This document shows positions 7,632 through 15,904 of a DNA stretch of 33,672 nt, in pieces. The notes beneath the pieces were generated by a model. It was given only the letters and a program-made list of their open reading frames with translations. It searched no databases and was not told the DNA's origin. Numbering within the stretch: position 1 is the first letter of the stretch; each line of letters opens with the position of its first letter. A program made the position numbers and the translations under genes. The DNA is from Spirochaetota bacterium (lineage in GTDB: Bacteria > Spirochaetota > Spirochaetia > Treponematales > Breznakiellaceae), in NCBI GenBank assembly GCA_023406985.1, contig JAEXTK010000078.1:1-33672 (forward strand), written 5' to 3'.

Positions 7632-9233
7632 TCAGCGCTCGCGCGCGGCCCGCTTTCGGGAGAACGCGGTCGCGACGGCCGCGGCTTGCCGATCCTTGGT
7701 CGCCGCGAGGAGCGCGACGCCGACGGCGGCGAACAGGAGCGCGAGGAGCGTGAGCGGAACGCCGTGGGCGAGGAGGCGCCCGCGGCCGGCGAAGGGGGCG
7801 GAGATCCGGTCGGCCAGGAGGACGACGGGGGTTACGGCGACCAGGGAGAAGAGGGCGAGCTTGAGCGCGTAGAGCGAGGAGGCCTTGAGGGCCCGCCCCA
7901 CCGCGATCCGTTCGTTCTTGGCCAGGAAAGCCAGGAGGAGGACCGTGTTCACCGCGCTCGCGAGGGTGAGCGCGAGCGCGACGCCGCCCCCCTTCATGGG
8001 GCCGACCAAGAGGGCGGCCAGCGCCATGTTGACGCCGAAGGAGACGAGGCCCGCGAGGGTCGGCGATTTGGAATCGCTCTGCGCGTAGAAGGCCGGGGCC
8101 AGGATGCGGTTGAGCGCGATGAAGAAGAGGCCGGGAATATGGTACATGAAGGCCGTCGTCGTGAGGCGCACCGACGTCTCGTCGAAGCTGCGGGCCTGGA
8201 AGAGGAGTCGCACGATGCGTTCCCCCTCGGCCAGGGAGAAGAACGTGATGGGCACGGTGACCAGGGCGATGATCTCGATGGCCGAAACGAGCCGGTCGTT
8301 GTACTCGTTCCAGCGGCCGGTCTTGGCGTGGCCCGCGAGGTCCGGCAGGAGCACCGTGCCGAGGGAAACGGCGAAGACGCCCAGGATGAGTTCCTGCAGG
8401 CGGAGGGAGAACTGGAGGCTCGACACCACGCCGGGCCCCGCGTTGCCCGCGAGGGCCGTGGAGACGAGGTCGTTGAGCTGGTAGGCCGCCATGCCGACGA
8501 TGGTCGGACCGATGAGGCGGAGCACCGCCCGGGTGCCCGGATTGGTGAAGGCCCGCTTGAGGCCCACGAAGGGGAACCGGTAGCCCTTCCTGAGCACGAA
8601 AGGCAGCTGGATGCCCGCCTCCAAGACGCCGCCGACCAGGACGCCGATGGCCATGGCCCGGCCGGGGTTCGCGGTGAAGGGGGAAAGGGCGAACGCGCCG
8701 CCGATGATGGCCAGGTTGAGGAGGATCGGGGCGAGCCCCGTGGGGGTGAAGACGTGTACGCCGTTGAGGATGCCCTGGAAAAAGGCCGCGATGGAGACGC
8801 AGGCGAGGTAGGGGAACATGACGCGCGTCAGGAGGACCGTCTCGTCGAACTCGGCCATGCCGAAGAGCGGCACGATGAGGGGCGTGACGGCGATGCCGAT
8901 CGCCACGGCGACCGACACGAGGAAGGAGAGGAGCGTGAAGGTGGCCGAGAGGAATTCCTTCGTCTTCTCCCGATCGCCTTCGATGAGGTAGCCCTTGAAG
9001 GTCGGGATGAACGCCACCGCGATGGACCCCTCCGCGAAGAGGCGGCGGAGGAGGTTCGGGATCATGAACGCCACGGTGAACGCGTCCGAGAGCGCGGTCG
9101 TGCCCAAGAGGGCCGCCTTCACCATCTCCCGGACGAGGCCGAGTACGCGGGAACCGAGAGTGAGCAGGGAGAGGGCGGAGCCATGCCGGACCAAGGATCG
9201 TGAGGATCCCTTCTCCGCGTTGTCGTCGATCAT
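7632..9233 (-). CDS. murJ: Lipid II flippase MurJ (MviN family)
   Basis: A 533-aa polytopic MATE-like protein of the MurJ/MviN family, which flips lipid II across the inner membrane for peptidoglycan synthesis. Family marks are GLVREMVKAALLGTT near the N-terminus, then DAFTVAFMIPNLLRRLFAEG with the conserved RRLFAEG, about 14 hydrophobic helices and a charged C-terminus. The frame stays open far upstream through the neighbouring gene. The ATG at 9233 is chosen because it begins the MurJ homology after a short polar tail and has a promoter placed right before it. There is no Shine-Dalgarno. The kinase gene follows almost directly. Confidence 0.95.
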   Translation of the reverse strand: MIDDNAEKGSSRSLVRHGSALSLLTLGSRVLGLVREMVKAALLGTTALSDAFTVAFMIPNLLRRLFAEGSIAVAFIPTFKGYLIEGDREKTKEFLSATFTLLSFLVSVAVAIGIAVTPLIVPLFGMAEFDETVLLTRVMFPYLACVSIAAFFQGILNGVHVFTPTGLAPILLNLAIIGGAFALSPFTANPGRAMAIGVLVGGVLEAGIQLPFVLRKGYRFPFVGLKRAFTNPGTRAVLRLIGPTIVGMAAYQLNDLVSTALAGNAGPGVVSSLQFSLRLQELILGVFAVSLGTVLLPDLAGHAKTGRWNEYNDRLVSAIEIIALVTVPITFFSLAEGERIVRLLFQARSFDETSVRLTTTAFMYHIPGLFFIALNRILAPAFYAQSDSKSPTLAGLVSFGVNMALAALLVGPMKGGGVALALTLASAVNTVLLLAFLAKNERIAVGRALKASSLYALKLALFSLVAVTPVVLLADRISAPFAGRGRLLAHGVPLTLLALLFAAVGVALLAATKDRQAAAVATAFSRKRAARER

Positions 9234-9239
9234 GCGGCG

Positions 9240-9269
9240 AGCATAGACCGGAAAAGCGGGGCGGCGCAA
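9240..9269 (-). promoter_or_regulatory. Putative leaderless promoter of murJ
   Basis: Read on the minus strand: TTGCGC (9264-9269), an 18-nt spacer and TATGCT (9240-9245), then only 6 nt to the ATG. The match to consensus is moderate, but position and lack of a ribosome site repeat what is seen at six other genes here. It would uncouple murJ and the kinase from the upstream phosphodiesterase. Confidence 0.45.
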
Positions 9270-9304
9270 TCGAAATCGGAGGCCCCCGCCCGAACGAACG
9301 CTCC

Positions 9305-10114
9305 TCAGCCCTTCAGTACGACTCCCACCAGGTCCTGCGGCCGGTTCGTGATCACGCCGGCGCAGCCGCCCGCGATGAGCTCGGTCGCGAGCGCGGGGTC
9401 GTCCACGGTCCAGGGGACCATGGGGCGACCTCCGACCCCCGACAGGAGGGCGCGCGAAAGGGCCGTCGCCTTGTGGTGGATCGGCTTGAGGTAATCGCAG
9501 CGGGCTATCCACCGGCCTTCGCCGCGGCGGAGGTAGGCGGGCAGTTCGGAGTCGTCGCTCCAGATGATGGAAGTCGCGTACTCGGGCGCTTCCTTCTTGA
9601 AGGCCGCCAGGGTGAGCGGGTTGAAACTGGAAACCGTGATCCAGTCCCAGAGCTCTCCGGCCGCGCGGTGGTTCGAGCGGAGCGTCGCTTCCCGTTCCCG
9701 GAGGAAGCGCGCGAAGGCGCCGGGAAGGGGATCCCGGCCCCGCCTCCGGCTTTTGAGTTCGATATCGATGTAGATGCCCGGCACGAATTCGTCGAGGACT
9801 TCCGCGAGGAGGGGGATGCGCTCTCCCGCGAACTCCGCTCCGAACCAAGACCCGGCGTCCAGGGCGCGTATCTCGTCCAGGGTCGCTTCTTCCACGCGCT
9901 TGTCCAGGCCCGTCGTACGCTTGAGGTTGTCGTCATGGATCACCACGAGTTCGCCGGAGGCGCAGAGGTGGATATCCAATTCGATGCCGGGGGCGCCGAC
10001 CTTGGCCGCGAGTCGGTAGGCCGCCATGGTGTTTTCCGGGGCGAGCGAGGAACAGCCCCGATGGGCGAAGAGAAGCGGCCGCGCCCGGCCGTTCAAGAGT
10101 TTGGCTCTTTTCAT
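9305..10114 (-). CDS. Glycerophosphodiester phosphodiesterase (GDPD family)
   Basis: A 269-aa enzyme that hydrolyses glycerophosphodiesters to an alcohol and sn-glycerol 3-phosphate. Catalytic and metal residues are visible: HRG at 18-20, PENT with Glu27, ELD with Glu45 and Asp47, and the second catalytic His60 in VVIHDDNLKRTTG. The C-terminal half keeps the TIM-barrel pattern, ending near WTVDDP and GVITNRPQ. No signal peptide is seen, so it is cytoplasmic like UgpQ rather than the exported GlpQ. The start overlaps the stop of the coiled-coil gene upstream by 4 nt. Relatives in spirochaetes act in phospholipid head-group recycling; the exact substrate is not readable. Confidence 0.92.
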   Translation of the reverse strand: MKRAKLLNGRARPLLFAHRGCSSLAPENTMAAYRLAAKVGAPGIELDIHLCASGELVVIHDDNLKRTTGLDKRVEEATLDEIRALDAGSWFGAEFAGERIPLLAEVLDEFVPGIYIDIELKSRRRGRDPLPGAFARFLREREATLRSNHRAAGELWDWITVSSFNPLTLAAFKKEAPEYATSIIWSDDSELPAYLRRGEGRWIARCDYLKPIHHKATALSRALLSGVGGRPMVPWTVDDPALATELIAGGCAGVITNRPQDLVGVVLKG

Positions 10115-10599
10115 GGTTGTTCTCCCTTCATTTTGGCCTTGAGCGCCTCCAGCGCGGCGTCGGCAATTTGATTTCTTTCTATAATACTAATCTTTCCGGC
10201 GGCGTCCTCCGCGGCCTCGCCTGCCGCGTCGCCGCCCAGCTTGCCCGTCGCGATGAGGAGTTCCTGCTCCAGCAGGTCGGGATCGACGCTGCGTTCCCTC
10301 GCGGCGAGGCCGCCGAGCTGATGCCGCATGGACTCGATCCGGCCCCGGAGCTCGGCCTCCTCGGCGGCGATCCGCTCCGTTTCCTGCGCCAGGCGCGCGG
10401 CCTCGGCCTCGGCCGCGAGGGCGAGTTCGGTCTCCCCCTTGGACCGCGCGAGCTCCGCGCGGCCGTTCCATTTCCGCGTTTCCGCATCGAGCTCGGCGCG
10501 CTTCTTCTCGGTGAGCTTGAGTGATGCCATATGCGCCACGAGGTATTCCTTCGCCGAGGCCGTATCCATGCCGCGCAGATCGTCGGGTCTTTGGTCCAT
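10111..10599 (-). CDS. Charged coiled-coil protein of unknown function
   Basis: A 162-aa protein that I do not recognise. Residues of about 25 to 110 are rich in Ala, Glu, Arg, Lys and Leu with heptad-like spacing, predicting a long helix or coiled coil. A short Ala/Gly/Asp linker follows, and then a basic C-terminal helix. No signal peptide or membrane segment is seen, so it is cytoplasmic. The ATG at 10599 has AGGAG 7 nt before it. The gene begins 22 nt after the reductase stop and its stop overlaps the phosphodiesterase start, so it is the middle gene of a tight three-gene unit. The conserved arrangement suggests a shared role with its neighbours, but no function can be assigned. Confidence 0.75.
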   Translation of the reverse strand: MDQRPDDLRGMDTASAKEYLVAHMASLKLTEKKRAELDAETRKWNGRAELARSKGETELALAAEAEAARLAQETERIAAEEAELRGRIESMRHQLGGLAARERSVDPDLLEQELLIATGKLGGDAAGEAAEDAAGKISIIERNQIADAALEALKAKMKGEQP

Positions 10600-10621
10600 T
10601 CGCTCGCTCCTGGAATATCGA

Positions 10622-11494
10622 TTATACGCTGAATCGTTCTTCGTGTATCGCCGCCCGATGGACCCCGCGGAGCCGGAGCGCCGCCTTGAGGTCGCGCCGG
10701 AAGAGGGGCGGGCCGCAGAGCCAGTAAGATGCCGAGTTCCATTCGAAGTCGGCCGGGGCGGAGCCGAAATAGGCGCTCACGATCCGGTCCAGCTTATCCC
10801 CGTCGAGCCGCCCGCGTTCTCCCGTCCAGAGCGGGTCATGGGAGAGGACGGGGACGAAGCGGAACCGGCTGAGGCGGGCCGCGGCGTCTTCCAGGTCGCC
10901 GAGGGCGAAGAGGTCCTCCCGCGTGCGCGCCCCCCAGAGCAGCAGGACGCGGCGCTCGCGGTCCGCGTCGGCCATGAAGCGGATCATGGAGAGGAAGGGC
11001 GCCGCGCCCATGCCGCCGGCGAGGAAGACGAACCTGCCCGTCCCCGGGGCGCGGAGGTAGCTGAATCGGCCGAAGGGGCCGACCACGCGGGCCCGCACGG
11101 GCGTCGGAGGCCCCGCGGTCTCCGCGGCGAGCAGTTTCGCCGCTCCCGACCAATCGCCCGAGTCCTTGGCCCAGAATTCCAGCCAGCGTCCCTCGGACGG
11201 CGGGGAAGCGACGGTGAAGGGGCGCGGCGAGGAGAGGGGCGGTCGCCCGGGGAAGGAGAGGAATACGTACTGGCCCGGGGCGAAGTCGGGGACGACCGCC
11301 CCGTCCCCCGCCAGGCGGATCCTGAAGACGCGGCTCGCGCTCCTCCCGCGGTCCGCGCGGTCCGCGTCCCGGACGAGCAGCCATTTTCCCCGGTCGCCCG
11401 AGAGGGCCGCGCCGAGGCGGGCGCGGAGACCCGCGACGGCGGCGGAGGCCGGGAGTCTCCTCTTCGGCGCGACGAGTCGGTAATCCTTCGCCAT
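10622..11494 (-). CDS. Ferredoxin-NADP reductase-like FAD/NAD(P) oxidoreductase
   Basis: A 290-aa soluble flavoprotein reductase. An N-terminal extension of about 45 basic residues precedes an FAD-binding barrel with RPFTVAS at 91-97 (the RxYS flavin motif, with Phe in place of Tyr). After this come GPFGRF at 139-144, the pyridine-nucleotide loop LAGGMGAAPFLSM at 158-170, and YWLCGPPLF at 257-265 with the conserved CGP. The C-terminus is EERFSV. No 2Fe-2S Cys set is present, so the electron partner must be another protein. The layout resembles the reductase half of phenol hydroxylase or NqrF-type enzymes. GGAGGA lies 5 nt before the ATG. It heads the minus-strand cluster with the coiled-coil and GDPD genes. 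Confidence 0.85.
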   Translation of the reverse strand: MAKDYRLVAPKRRLPASAAVAGLRARLGAALSGDRGKWLLVRDADRADRGRSASRVFRIRLAGDGAVVPDFAPGQYVFLSFPGRPPLSSPRPFTVASPPSEGRWLEFWAKDSGDWSGAAKLLAAETAGPPTPVRARVVGPFGRFSYLRAPGTGRFVFLAGGMGAAPFLSMIRFMADADRERRVLLLWGARTREDLFALGDLEDAAARLSRFRFVPVLSHDPLWTGERGRLDGDKLDRIVSAYFGSAPADFEWNSASYWLCGPPLFRRDLKAALRLRGVHRAAIHEERFSV

Positions 11495-11511
11495 GTTTCC
11501 TCCGCCGCTCC

Positions 11512-11540
11512 ATCATACCGATCGCGGAGGGAAACGGAAA
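11512..11540 (-). promoter_or_regulatory. Putative promoter of the reductase-led minus-strand cluster
   Basis: On the minus strand: TTTCCG (11535-11540), a 17-nt spacer and TATGAT (11512-11517). The -35 is weak and the -10 good. Transcription would start about 12 nt before the ATG, leaving room for the GGAGGA ribosome site. It lies back-to-back with the aroA promoter. Confidence 0.45.
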
Positions 11541-11563
11541 GACGCGAAAGCCGGCCCCCGTAC

Positions 11564-11592
11564 TTGCCCAGGGCAGCCGCCTTCGCTAAGCT
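11564..11592 (+). promoter_or_regulatory. Putative leaderless promoter of aroA
   Basis: TTGCCC (11564-11569), 17 nt, TAAGCT (11587-11592), then 6 nt to the aroA ATG. There is no Shine-Dalgarno in front of the ATG. Predicted transcription start coincides with the start codon. Confidence 0.45.
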
Positions 11593-11598
11593 GGGCCC

Positions 11599-12969
11599 AT
11601 GCGTGCGATCGTCCGCCCTCGCCCGTTCTCCGGCACCTTCCGCGTCCCCGCCTCCAAGTCGCATACCATCCGCCGCCTCCTGTTCGCGTCCTTGGCCGAC
11701 GGCGTCTCGGTATTGGATGATCCCTTGGATTCGCTCGACGCGCGGTCCTGCGTGGCCGCCTGCCGCGCGTTCGGCGCGGAGATCCAGGAGACGCGCAGCC
11801 CCGCGGGGGCCGCGGGGTCGAGCGCCAATCCCGTCGGCGAGGACGGCAAGCGCCTGTCGCGCTGGACGGTACGCGGCGTCGGGGTCGGCGCGGGCGGCAG
11901 GCTCGCGATACCCGAGGACGTCGTGGACGTCGGGAATTCGGGGACGACCCTCTTCCTGGCCCTCGCCGTCGCCGCCCTCTCCGAAGGGACGACCGTGTTC
12001 ACGGGCGACGCCCAGATCCGGCGCAGGAGCGCGGACAAGGTGCTCGCCGCGCTGGAGGGCCTCGGCGCGACCGCCTTCTCCACGCGCCCCGGCGGCTGCG
12101 CCCCCATCGTGGTGCGCGGCCCGCTCCGCGGCGGCCGCGTGAGCCTCGAGTGCCCCACGAGCCAGTACCTTTCGGCCCTCCTCATCGCCGCCCCGCTCGC
12201 CCCGGCCGGCGTCGTCACGGAGATCGACGTTCCCCTCCTCAACGAGCGTCCGTACGTGGAGATGACCCTCTCCTACCTGGACGCCCAGGGCGTGCGCTAC
12301 GAGGCGGCTGCGGATCGATCGTTCTTCCGCATAAGCGGCGGCGCCTCCTACGCGCCCATGAACGGGCACGTCCCCGGGGACTTCTCCTCCGCGGCCTTCC
12401 CCGCCTGCGCGGCGGCCGTCACGGGCGGCCCGGTGACCCTCCTCGGCCTGGACCCGGACGACACGCAGGGGGACAAGGCCGTCTTCGATATGCTCGGCCG
12501 CATGGGATGCCGCGTCGAATGGGCGGACGCCGAGGACGGCGGCCGATCGGTCACCGTGTCCCGGACGGGGCCGCTCGTGGGGGCCGACCTGGACCTCAAC
12601 GCGACGCCCGACGCGCTCCCCGTCCTCGCGGCCGCCGCCTGCTACGCGGCCGGCGAGACGGGCCTCGTGAACGTGGCGAACGCGCGGATCAAGGAGACGG
12701 ACCGCATCGCGGTCATGGCGGCCGAACTCCGCGCCCTGGGCGCGTCCATAGAGGAGCTCTCCGACGGCCTCATCGTCATCGGCGCCGGGGATCGCGCGCC
12801 GGCGCTCCGCGGCGGGAAGGTGCACGGCCGCGACGACCACCGCGTGGTCATGGCGCTCGCGGTCGCGGCCCTGGGCGCCGCGGGGCCGGTGCATATCGAT
12901 ACGGCGGAGAGCGCCGCGGTGACCTATCCGGGCTTCTTGGACTTGGTCGGCGCCGAGTTCGTCGAATAG
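11599..12969 (+). CDS. aroA: 3-phosphoshikimate 1-carboxyvinyltransferase (EPSP synthase), divergent
   Basis: A 456-aa enzyme joining shikimate 3-phosphate and PEP in aromatic amino-acid synthesis. Expected motifs are present: SKSHTIRR at 19-26 (Lys20, Ser21, Arg25), GNSGTT at 112-117, Arg143 in QIRRRS, TSQYLSA with Gln189, ATPDALPVLA with Asp338, RIKETDR at 363-369, and DDHR with Arg415. Two positions differ from the E. coli enzyme. Phe119 stands where Arg100 would be after GNSGTTL, and Val441 where Lys411 would precede TYPGF. At 456 aa it is slightly longer than usual (about 430), with an extra Gly/Ala-rich loop near 65-100. trkA follows after 18 nt, so the genes may share a transcript although unrelated in function. 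Confidence 0.92.
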   Translation: MRAIVRPRPFSGTFRVPASKSHTIRRLLFASLADGVSVLDDPLDSLDARSCVAACRAFGAEIQETRSPAGAAGSSANPVGEDGKRLSRWTVRGVGVGAGGRLAIPEDVVDVGNSGTTLFLALAVAALSEGTTVFTGDAQIRRRSADKVLAALEGLGATAFSTRPGGCAPIVVRGPLRGGRVSLECPTSQYLSALLIAAPLAPAGVVTEIDVPLLNERPYVEMTLSYLDAQGVRYEAAADRSFFRISGGASYAPMNGHVPGDFSSAAFPACAAAVTGGPVTLLGLDPDDTQGDKAVFDMLGRMGCRVEWADAEDGGRSVTVSRTGPLVGADLDLNATPDALPVLAAAACYAAGETGLVNVANARIKETDRIAVMAAELRALGASIEELSDGLIVIGAGDRAPALRGGKVHGRDDHRVVMALAVAALGAAGPVHIDTAESAAVTYPGFLDLVGAEFVE

Positions 12970-12987
12970 CGCGGGATACGAGGTAGC

Positions 12988-14394
12988 ATGAAGATCGTCA
13001 TCGTCGGCGCCGGCATGGTCGGCTCCCAGCTCGCGCGGCATCTCATCCAAGAACGCGACGACGTCGTGATCGTGGAGCGGGACGAGGAGGTCGCGCGGCA
13101 CGCGTCCAACCGGCTGGACTGCCTCGTGCTCCACGACGAGGGGAACAGCCTCGCCGTTCTCGAGGAGGCGGGCATCGCCAAGGCGGACGCCCTCATCTGC
13201 GTGACCGAATCCGACGAAGTCAACATGATCACCTGCGGCCTTGCCGCCTCCCGGTATCCCGAACTCCTCAAGATCGCCCGCGTGCGCAACGACGAATACG
13301 CCAAGCTGAGCGGCATGGACGAGCGCCTCCTCGGCATAGACCGGTTCGTGCACCCGGACGTGGAGGCGGCGCGGGCAGTGCTCGCCGCGATCGAGCACGG
13401 CGCCCTCGGCGACGTGCTCGCGTTCGGCGACGGCCCCTTCGAGCTCGGCTCGGTGGATGTCGGGGCGGGAAGTTCCCTCGCCGACGTCTCGGTGCGGGAT
13501 TTCCGTTCCCTCGTGGGCGGCGAATGCCTCGTGACCCTCGTGGAGCGCGGGGACGAGACCATCATCCCCGACGGTTCCACGACGCTGCGGGTCGGGGATC
13601 GTTTCCACGCGCTCGCGCGGGAAGACGAGCTCGGCCGCATCTTCGAGCTGGCCGGCCGTCGGATGAAGAGCCTCCAGCGTATCGGCATCGTCGGAGGCAG
13701 CAGGATCGGCGCCCTCATCGTGGAGGGACTCCTCGGGAACGACGAAAAGAAACCTTCGATGCTCTCGCGCCTCATGCGCGTGTTCAGGCCCAAGGCGTAC
13801 CGCAAGGTGGTGGTCATCGAGCGGGATTACGGGCTCTGCAAGGAGCTTTCCGCCCGATTCCCGGAGGCGCTGGTCCTCAACGAGGACATCTCGGACGAGG
13901 GCTTCGTGGCCGACGAGGGCATCGGCGACCTGGACCTCATCGTCACCGCCACGGAAAACCAGGAACTCAACATGATCGCCGCCCTCTACCTAAAATCGCG
14001 CGGCGTGGATCGGGCGGTCGCGCTCGTGAGCGGGGCGGGCTACGCCGCCATCGCCCGACGCCTCGGCGTCGACGTCGTCGTGCCGATGAAATCGGTGGTC
14101 GTGGACTCGATCCTCTCGCACCTCTTGGGGCGGGGCGTCCGCGGGGTCCATCGGGTCGGCGACGGCTCGGTGGAAATCCTGGAGATGGAACTCTGCGATA
14201 CGGCGCCGGTCATCGGGACGCGCCTGGACCAGTTCAAGCTCGCCGCGGGCGGGCTCGTCATGCTCGTGACGCGGGGAACCGAGTCCTTCCTGCCCCACGG
14301 CGACTACGTGTTCGCCGCCGGCGACAAGATCGTCCTCACCGTCAAGAAAGGCGGCGAGGACGAGGCCGAGCGCCTGTTCGGTACCCGTTCATGA
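12988..14394 (+). CDS. trkA: Trk potassium uptake regulatory subunit TrkA
   Basis: A 468-aa peripheral cytoplasmic protein that gates the TrkH K+ channel in response to nucleotides. It has the tandem layout of full-length TrkA: a Rossmann domain starting MKIVIVGAGMVGSQLA (Gly7, Gly9, Gly12), a TrkA-C domain, a second Rossmann domain from about residue 232 (IGIVGGSRIGALI), and a second TrkA-C domain ending near 465. The first site is a good NAD(H)-binding fingerprint; the second (GGSRIG) is also plausible. An Arg/Lys-rich linker of about 20 residues (DEKKPSMLSRLM) interrupts the second Rossmann domain. CGAGGT lies just before the ATG. The stop overlaps the trkH start by 4 nt, so the two subunits are translationally coupled. 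Confidence 0.95.
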   Translation: MKIVIVGAGMVGSQLARHLIQERDDVVIVERDEEVARHASNRLDCLVLHDEGNSLAVLEEAGIAKADALICVTESDEVNMITCGLAASRYPELLKIARVRNDEYAKLSGMDERLLGIDRFVHPDVEAARAVLAAIEHGALGDVLAFGDGPFELGSVDVGAGSSLADVSVRDFRSLVGGECLVTLVERGDETIIPDGSTTLRVGDRFHALAREDELGRIFELAGRRMKSLQRIGIVGGSRIGALIVEGLLGNDEKKPSMLSRLMRVFRPKAYRKVVVIERDYGLCKELSARFPEALVLNEDISDEGFVADEGIGDLDLIVTATENQELNMIAALYLKSRGVDRAVALVSGAGYAAIARRLGVDVVVPMKSVVVDSILSHLLGRGVRGVHRVGDGSVEILEMELCDTAPVIGTRLDQFKLAAGGLVMLVTRGTESFLPHGDYVFAAGDKIVLTVKKGGEDEAERLFGTRS

Positions 14395-15836
14395 GGCGTC
14401 GCGTCCTCGTCCGCGTCCTGTCCTTGCTCCTCGGCATCGTCGCGCTCTCCATGCTGCCTTCGCTCGTCCTGGCGTTCGCGGAGGGCGAAGGACGGACGGT
14501 CCGCGCGTTCGCGCTGCCCATGGGCCTGGCGCTGGCCGGCGCGGCGGCCGCGGTCTTCCTGGGGCGGAAAGTAAGCGTCCGGTTCGGTCCCGCCGACGGC
14601 TTCCTGCTCGTTTCCCTCGCCTGGATCCTGACGTGTTTCTTCGGCGCCGTCCCCTTCGTCCTCTCGGGCTACCTGCCGAACTGGTCCGAGGCCGTCTTCG
14701 AGACCGTCTCCGGCTTCACGACCACCGGCGCGTCCGTCTTCACCGATATCGAAGCGGTGCCGCGCTCCGTCACCTTCTGGCGGGCGATGACTCATTGGCT
14801 CGGGGGCATGGGCATCGTCGTGCTCACCGTCGCCCTCCTGCCCCTGCTCGGCGTCGGCGGCTTCCAGCTCGTGAAGGCCGAGGCGCCGGGACCCGAGAAG
14901 GACAAGATGACCCCGAAAGTGGGGGAGACCGCCAAGATCCTCTGGATCATCTACCTGGCCCTCACCGCCCTCCAGATCGCCCTGCTCATGCTGGGCGGCA
15001 TGGATTGGTTCGAAGCGACGACCCACGCCTTCGCGACCATGGCCACCGGCGGCTTCGGCATCAAGAACGCGAGCGTCGGGTACTACGATTCGGCCTGGAT
15101 AGACGGCGTCTGCACGACCTTCATGGTGATCGCCGGCGCCAACTTCAGCCTCTACTATCGGGTCCTCCAGGGGAAGGTCCGCGACCTCTTCACCAACTCC
15201 GAATTCCGCGCTTACCTCGGCGTGTTCTTCATCTCTTCCTTGGCCATCGCGATCGCGCTCCTCCCGACGTACGGTTCCTTCGGCAAAGCGTTCAGGTACG
15301 CGAGCTTCCAGTCGTCCTCCATCCTGACCACGACCGGATTCGCCACCGCGAACTTCGACCAATGGCCCGAGTTCGCCAAGATGGTGCTCGTGATCCTCAT
15401 GCTCATCGGCGGCTGTTCCGGTTCCACCGCGGGCGGCATCAAGGTGGTGCGGCACGTCGTGCTCTGGAAACAGGCGGGCAACGAGATGCGGCGCCTCCTG
15501 TATCCGCGGGGCGTCTTCAGCGTCCGGCTCAACGGCAAGGTGGGCCGCAAGGACGTCGTCTACGGCGTGGCGGGTTTCGTCTTCGTGTACCTCGCCCTCA
15601 TCTTCGGCGTGGCCCTCGTGGTCGCGAGTTCGGGCGCCGACGTGGTCACGTCCCTCACCGGATCCCTCGCCACGGTCGGCAACATCGGTCCCGGCCTCGG
15701 CGCGGTCGGCCCGACCATGAACTACGCGGCCTTCCCGGACTACGTGACCTGGGTCTATTCCTTCGGCATGCTCGCGGGCCGCCTGGAGCTCTGGACCCTC
15801 TTCATCCTCTTCAAGCGCGAATTCTGGCGGATCTGA
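14391..15836 (+). CDS. trkH: Trk potassium uptake channel subunit TrkH
   Basis: A 481-aa inner-membrane K+ channel of the TrkH/KtrB superfamily. Four selectivity-filter repeats are visible: SGFTTTGAS at 107-115, ATGGFGIKNAS, LTTTGFATANF and ATVGNIGPGLG, each between hydrophobic helices. WLGGMGIVVL after the first pore and GGCSGSTAGGIK before the last are family landmarks. The protein ends in FILFKREFW, typical of the TrkH C-terminus. The frame is open far upstream, but the ATG at 14391, in the ATGA overlap with trkA, begins the first membrane helix and is the clear start. No terminator is obvious before lysS, which has its own promoter. Confidence 0.95.
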   Translation: MRRRVLVRVLSLLLGIVALSMLPSLVLAFAEGEGRTVRAFALPMGLALAGAAAAVFLGRKVSVRFGPADGFLLVSLAWILTCFFGAVPFVLSGYLPNWSEAVFETVSGFTTTGASVFTDIEAVPRSVTFWRAMTHWLGGMGIVVLTVALLPLLGVGGFQLVKAEAPGPEKDKMTPKVGETAKILWIIYLALTALQIALLMLGGMDWFEATTHAFATMATGGFGIKNASVGYYDSAWIDGVCTTFMVIAGANFSLYYRVLQGKVRDLFTNSEFRAYLGVFFISSLAIAIALLPTYGSFGKAFRYASFQSSSILTTTGFATANFDQWPEFAKMVLVILMLIGGCSGSTAGGIKVVRHVVLWKQAGNEMRRLLYPRGVFSVRLNGKVGRKDVVYGVAGFVFVYLALIFGVALVVASSGADVVTSLTGSLATVGNIGPGLGAVGPTMNYAAFPDYVTWVYSFGMLAGRLELWTLFILFKREFWRI

Positions 15837-15865
15837 GCCGGGCTCCGCGGAATTCTCCGGTCGCC

Positions 15866-15895
15866 TTGCCGCTCGCGGCTTCTCTTCGATATAAT
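15866..15895 (+). promoter_or_regulatory. Leaderless-type promoter of lysS
   Basis: TTGCCG (15866-15871), 18 nt, perfect TATAAT (15890-15895), then 9 nt to the ATG at 15905. There is no Shine-Dalgarno. The best -10 in this group, and the clearest single case for a leaderless or very short-leader mRNA in the window. Confidence 0.65.
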
Positions 15896-15904
15896 GGCGG
15901 CCTC

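Noticed and set aside
7686..9203. 505-aa plus-strand open frame opposite murJ
   Set aside because: Glu/Gly/Asp/Arg-rich translation with no hydrophobic core; antisense shadow of murJ.
10984..13608. 874-aa minus-strand open frame opposite aroA and trkA
   Set aside because: No recognisable domain, biased composition, and it runs over two genes with complete catalytic motifs.
13524..14390. Long N-terminal extension of trkH
   Set aside because: It reads trkA in another frame with Arg/Gly-rich sequence. The ATGA overlap at 14391 is the normal trkA-trkH junction.
14633..15904. Long N-terminal extension of lysS
   Set aside because: The extension is an out-of-frame Arg/Pro-rich reading of trkH. 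The class I LysRS homology starts at 15905, right after a promoter.
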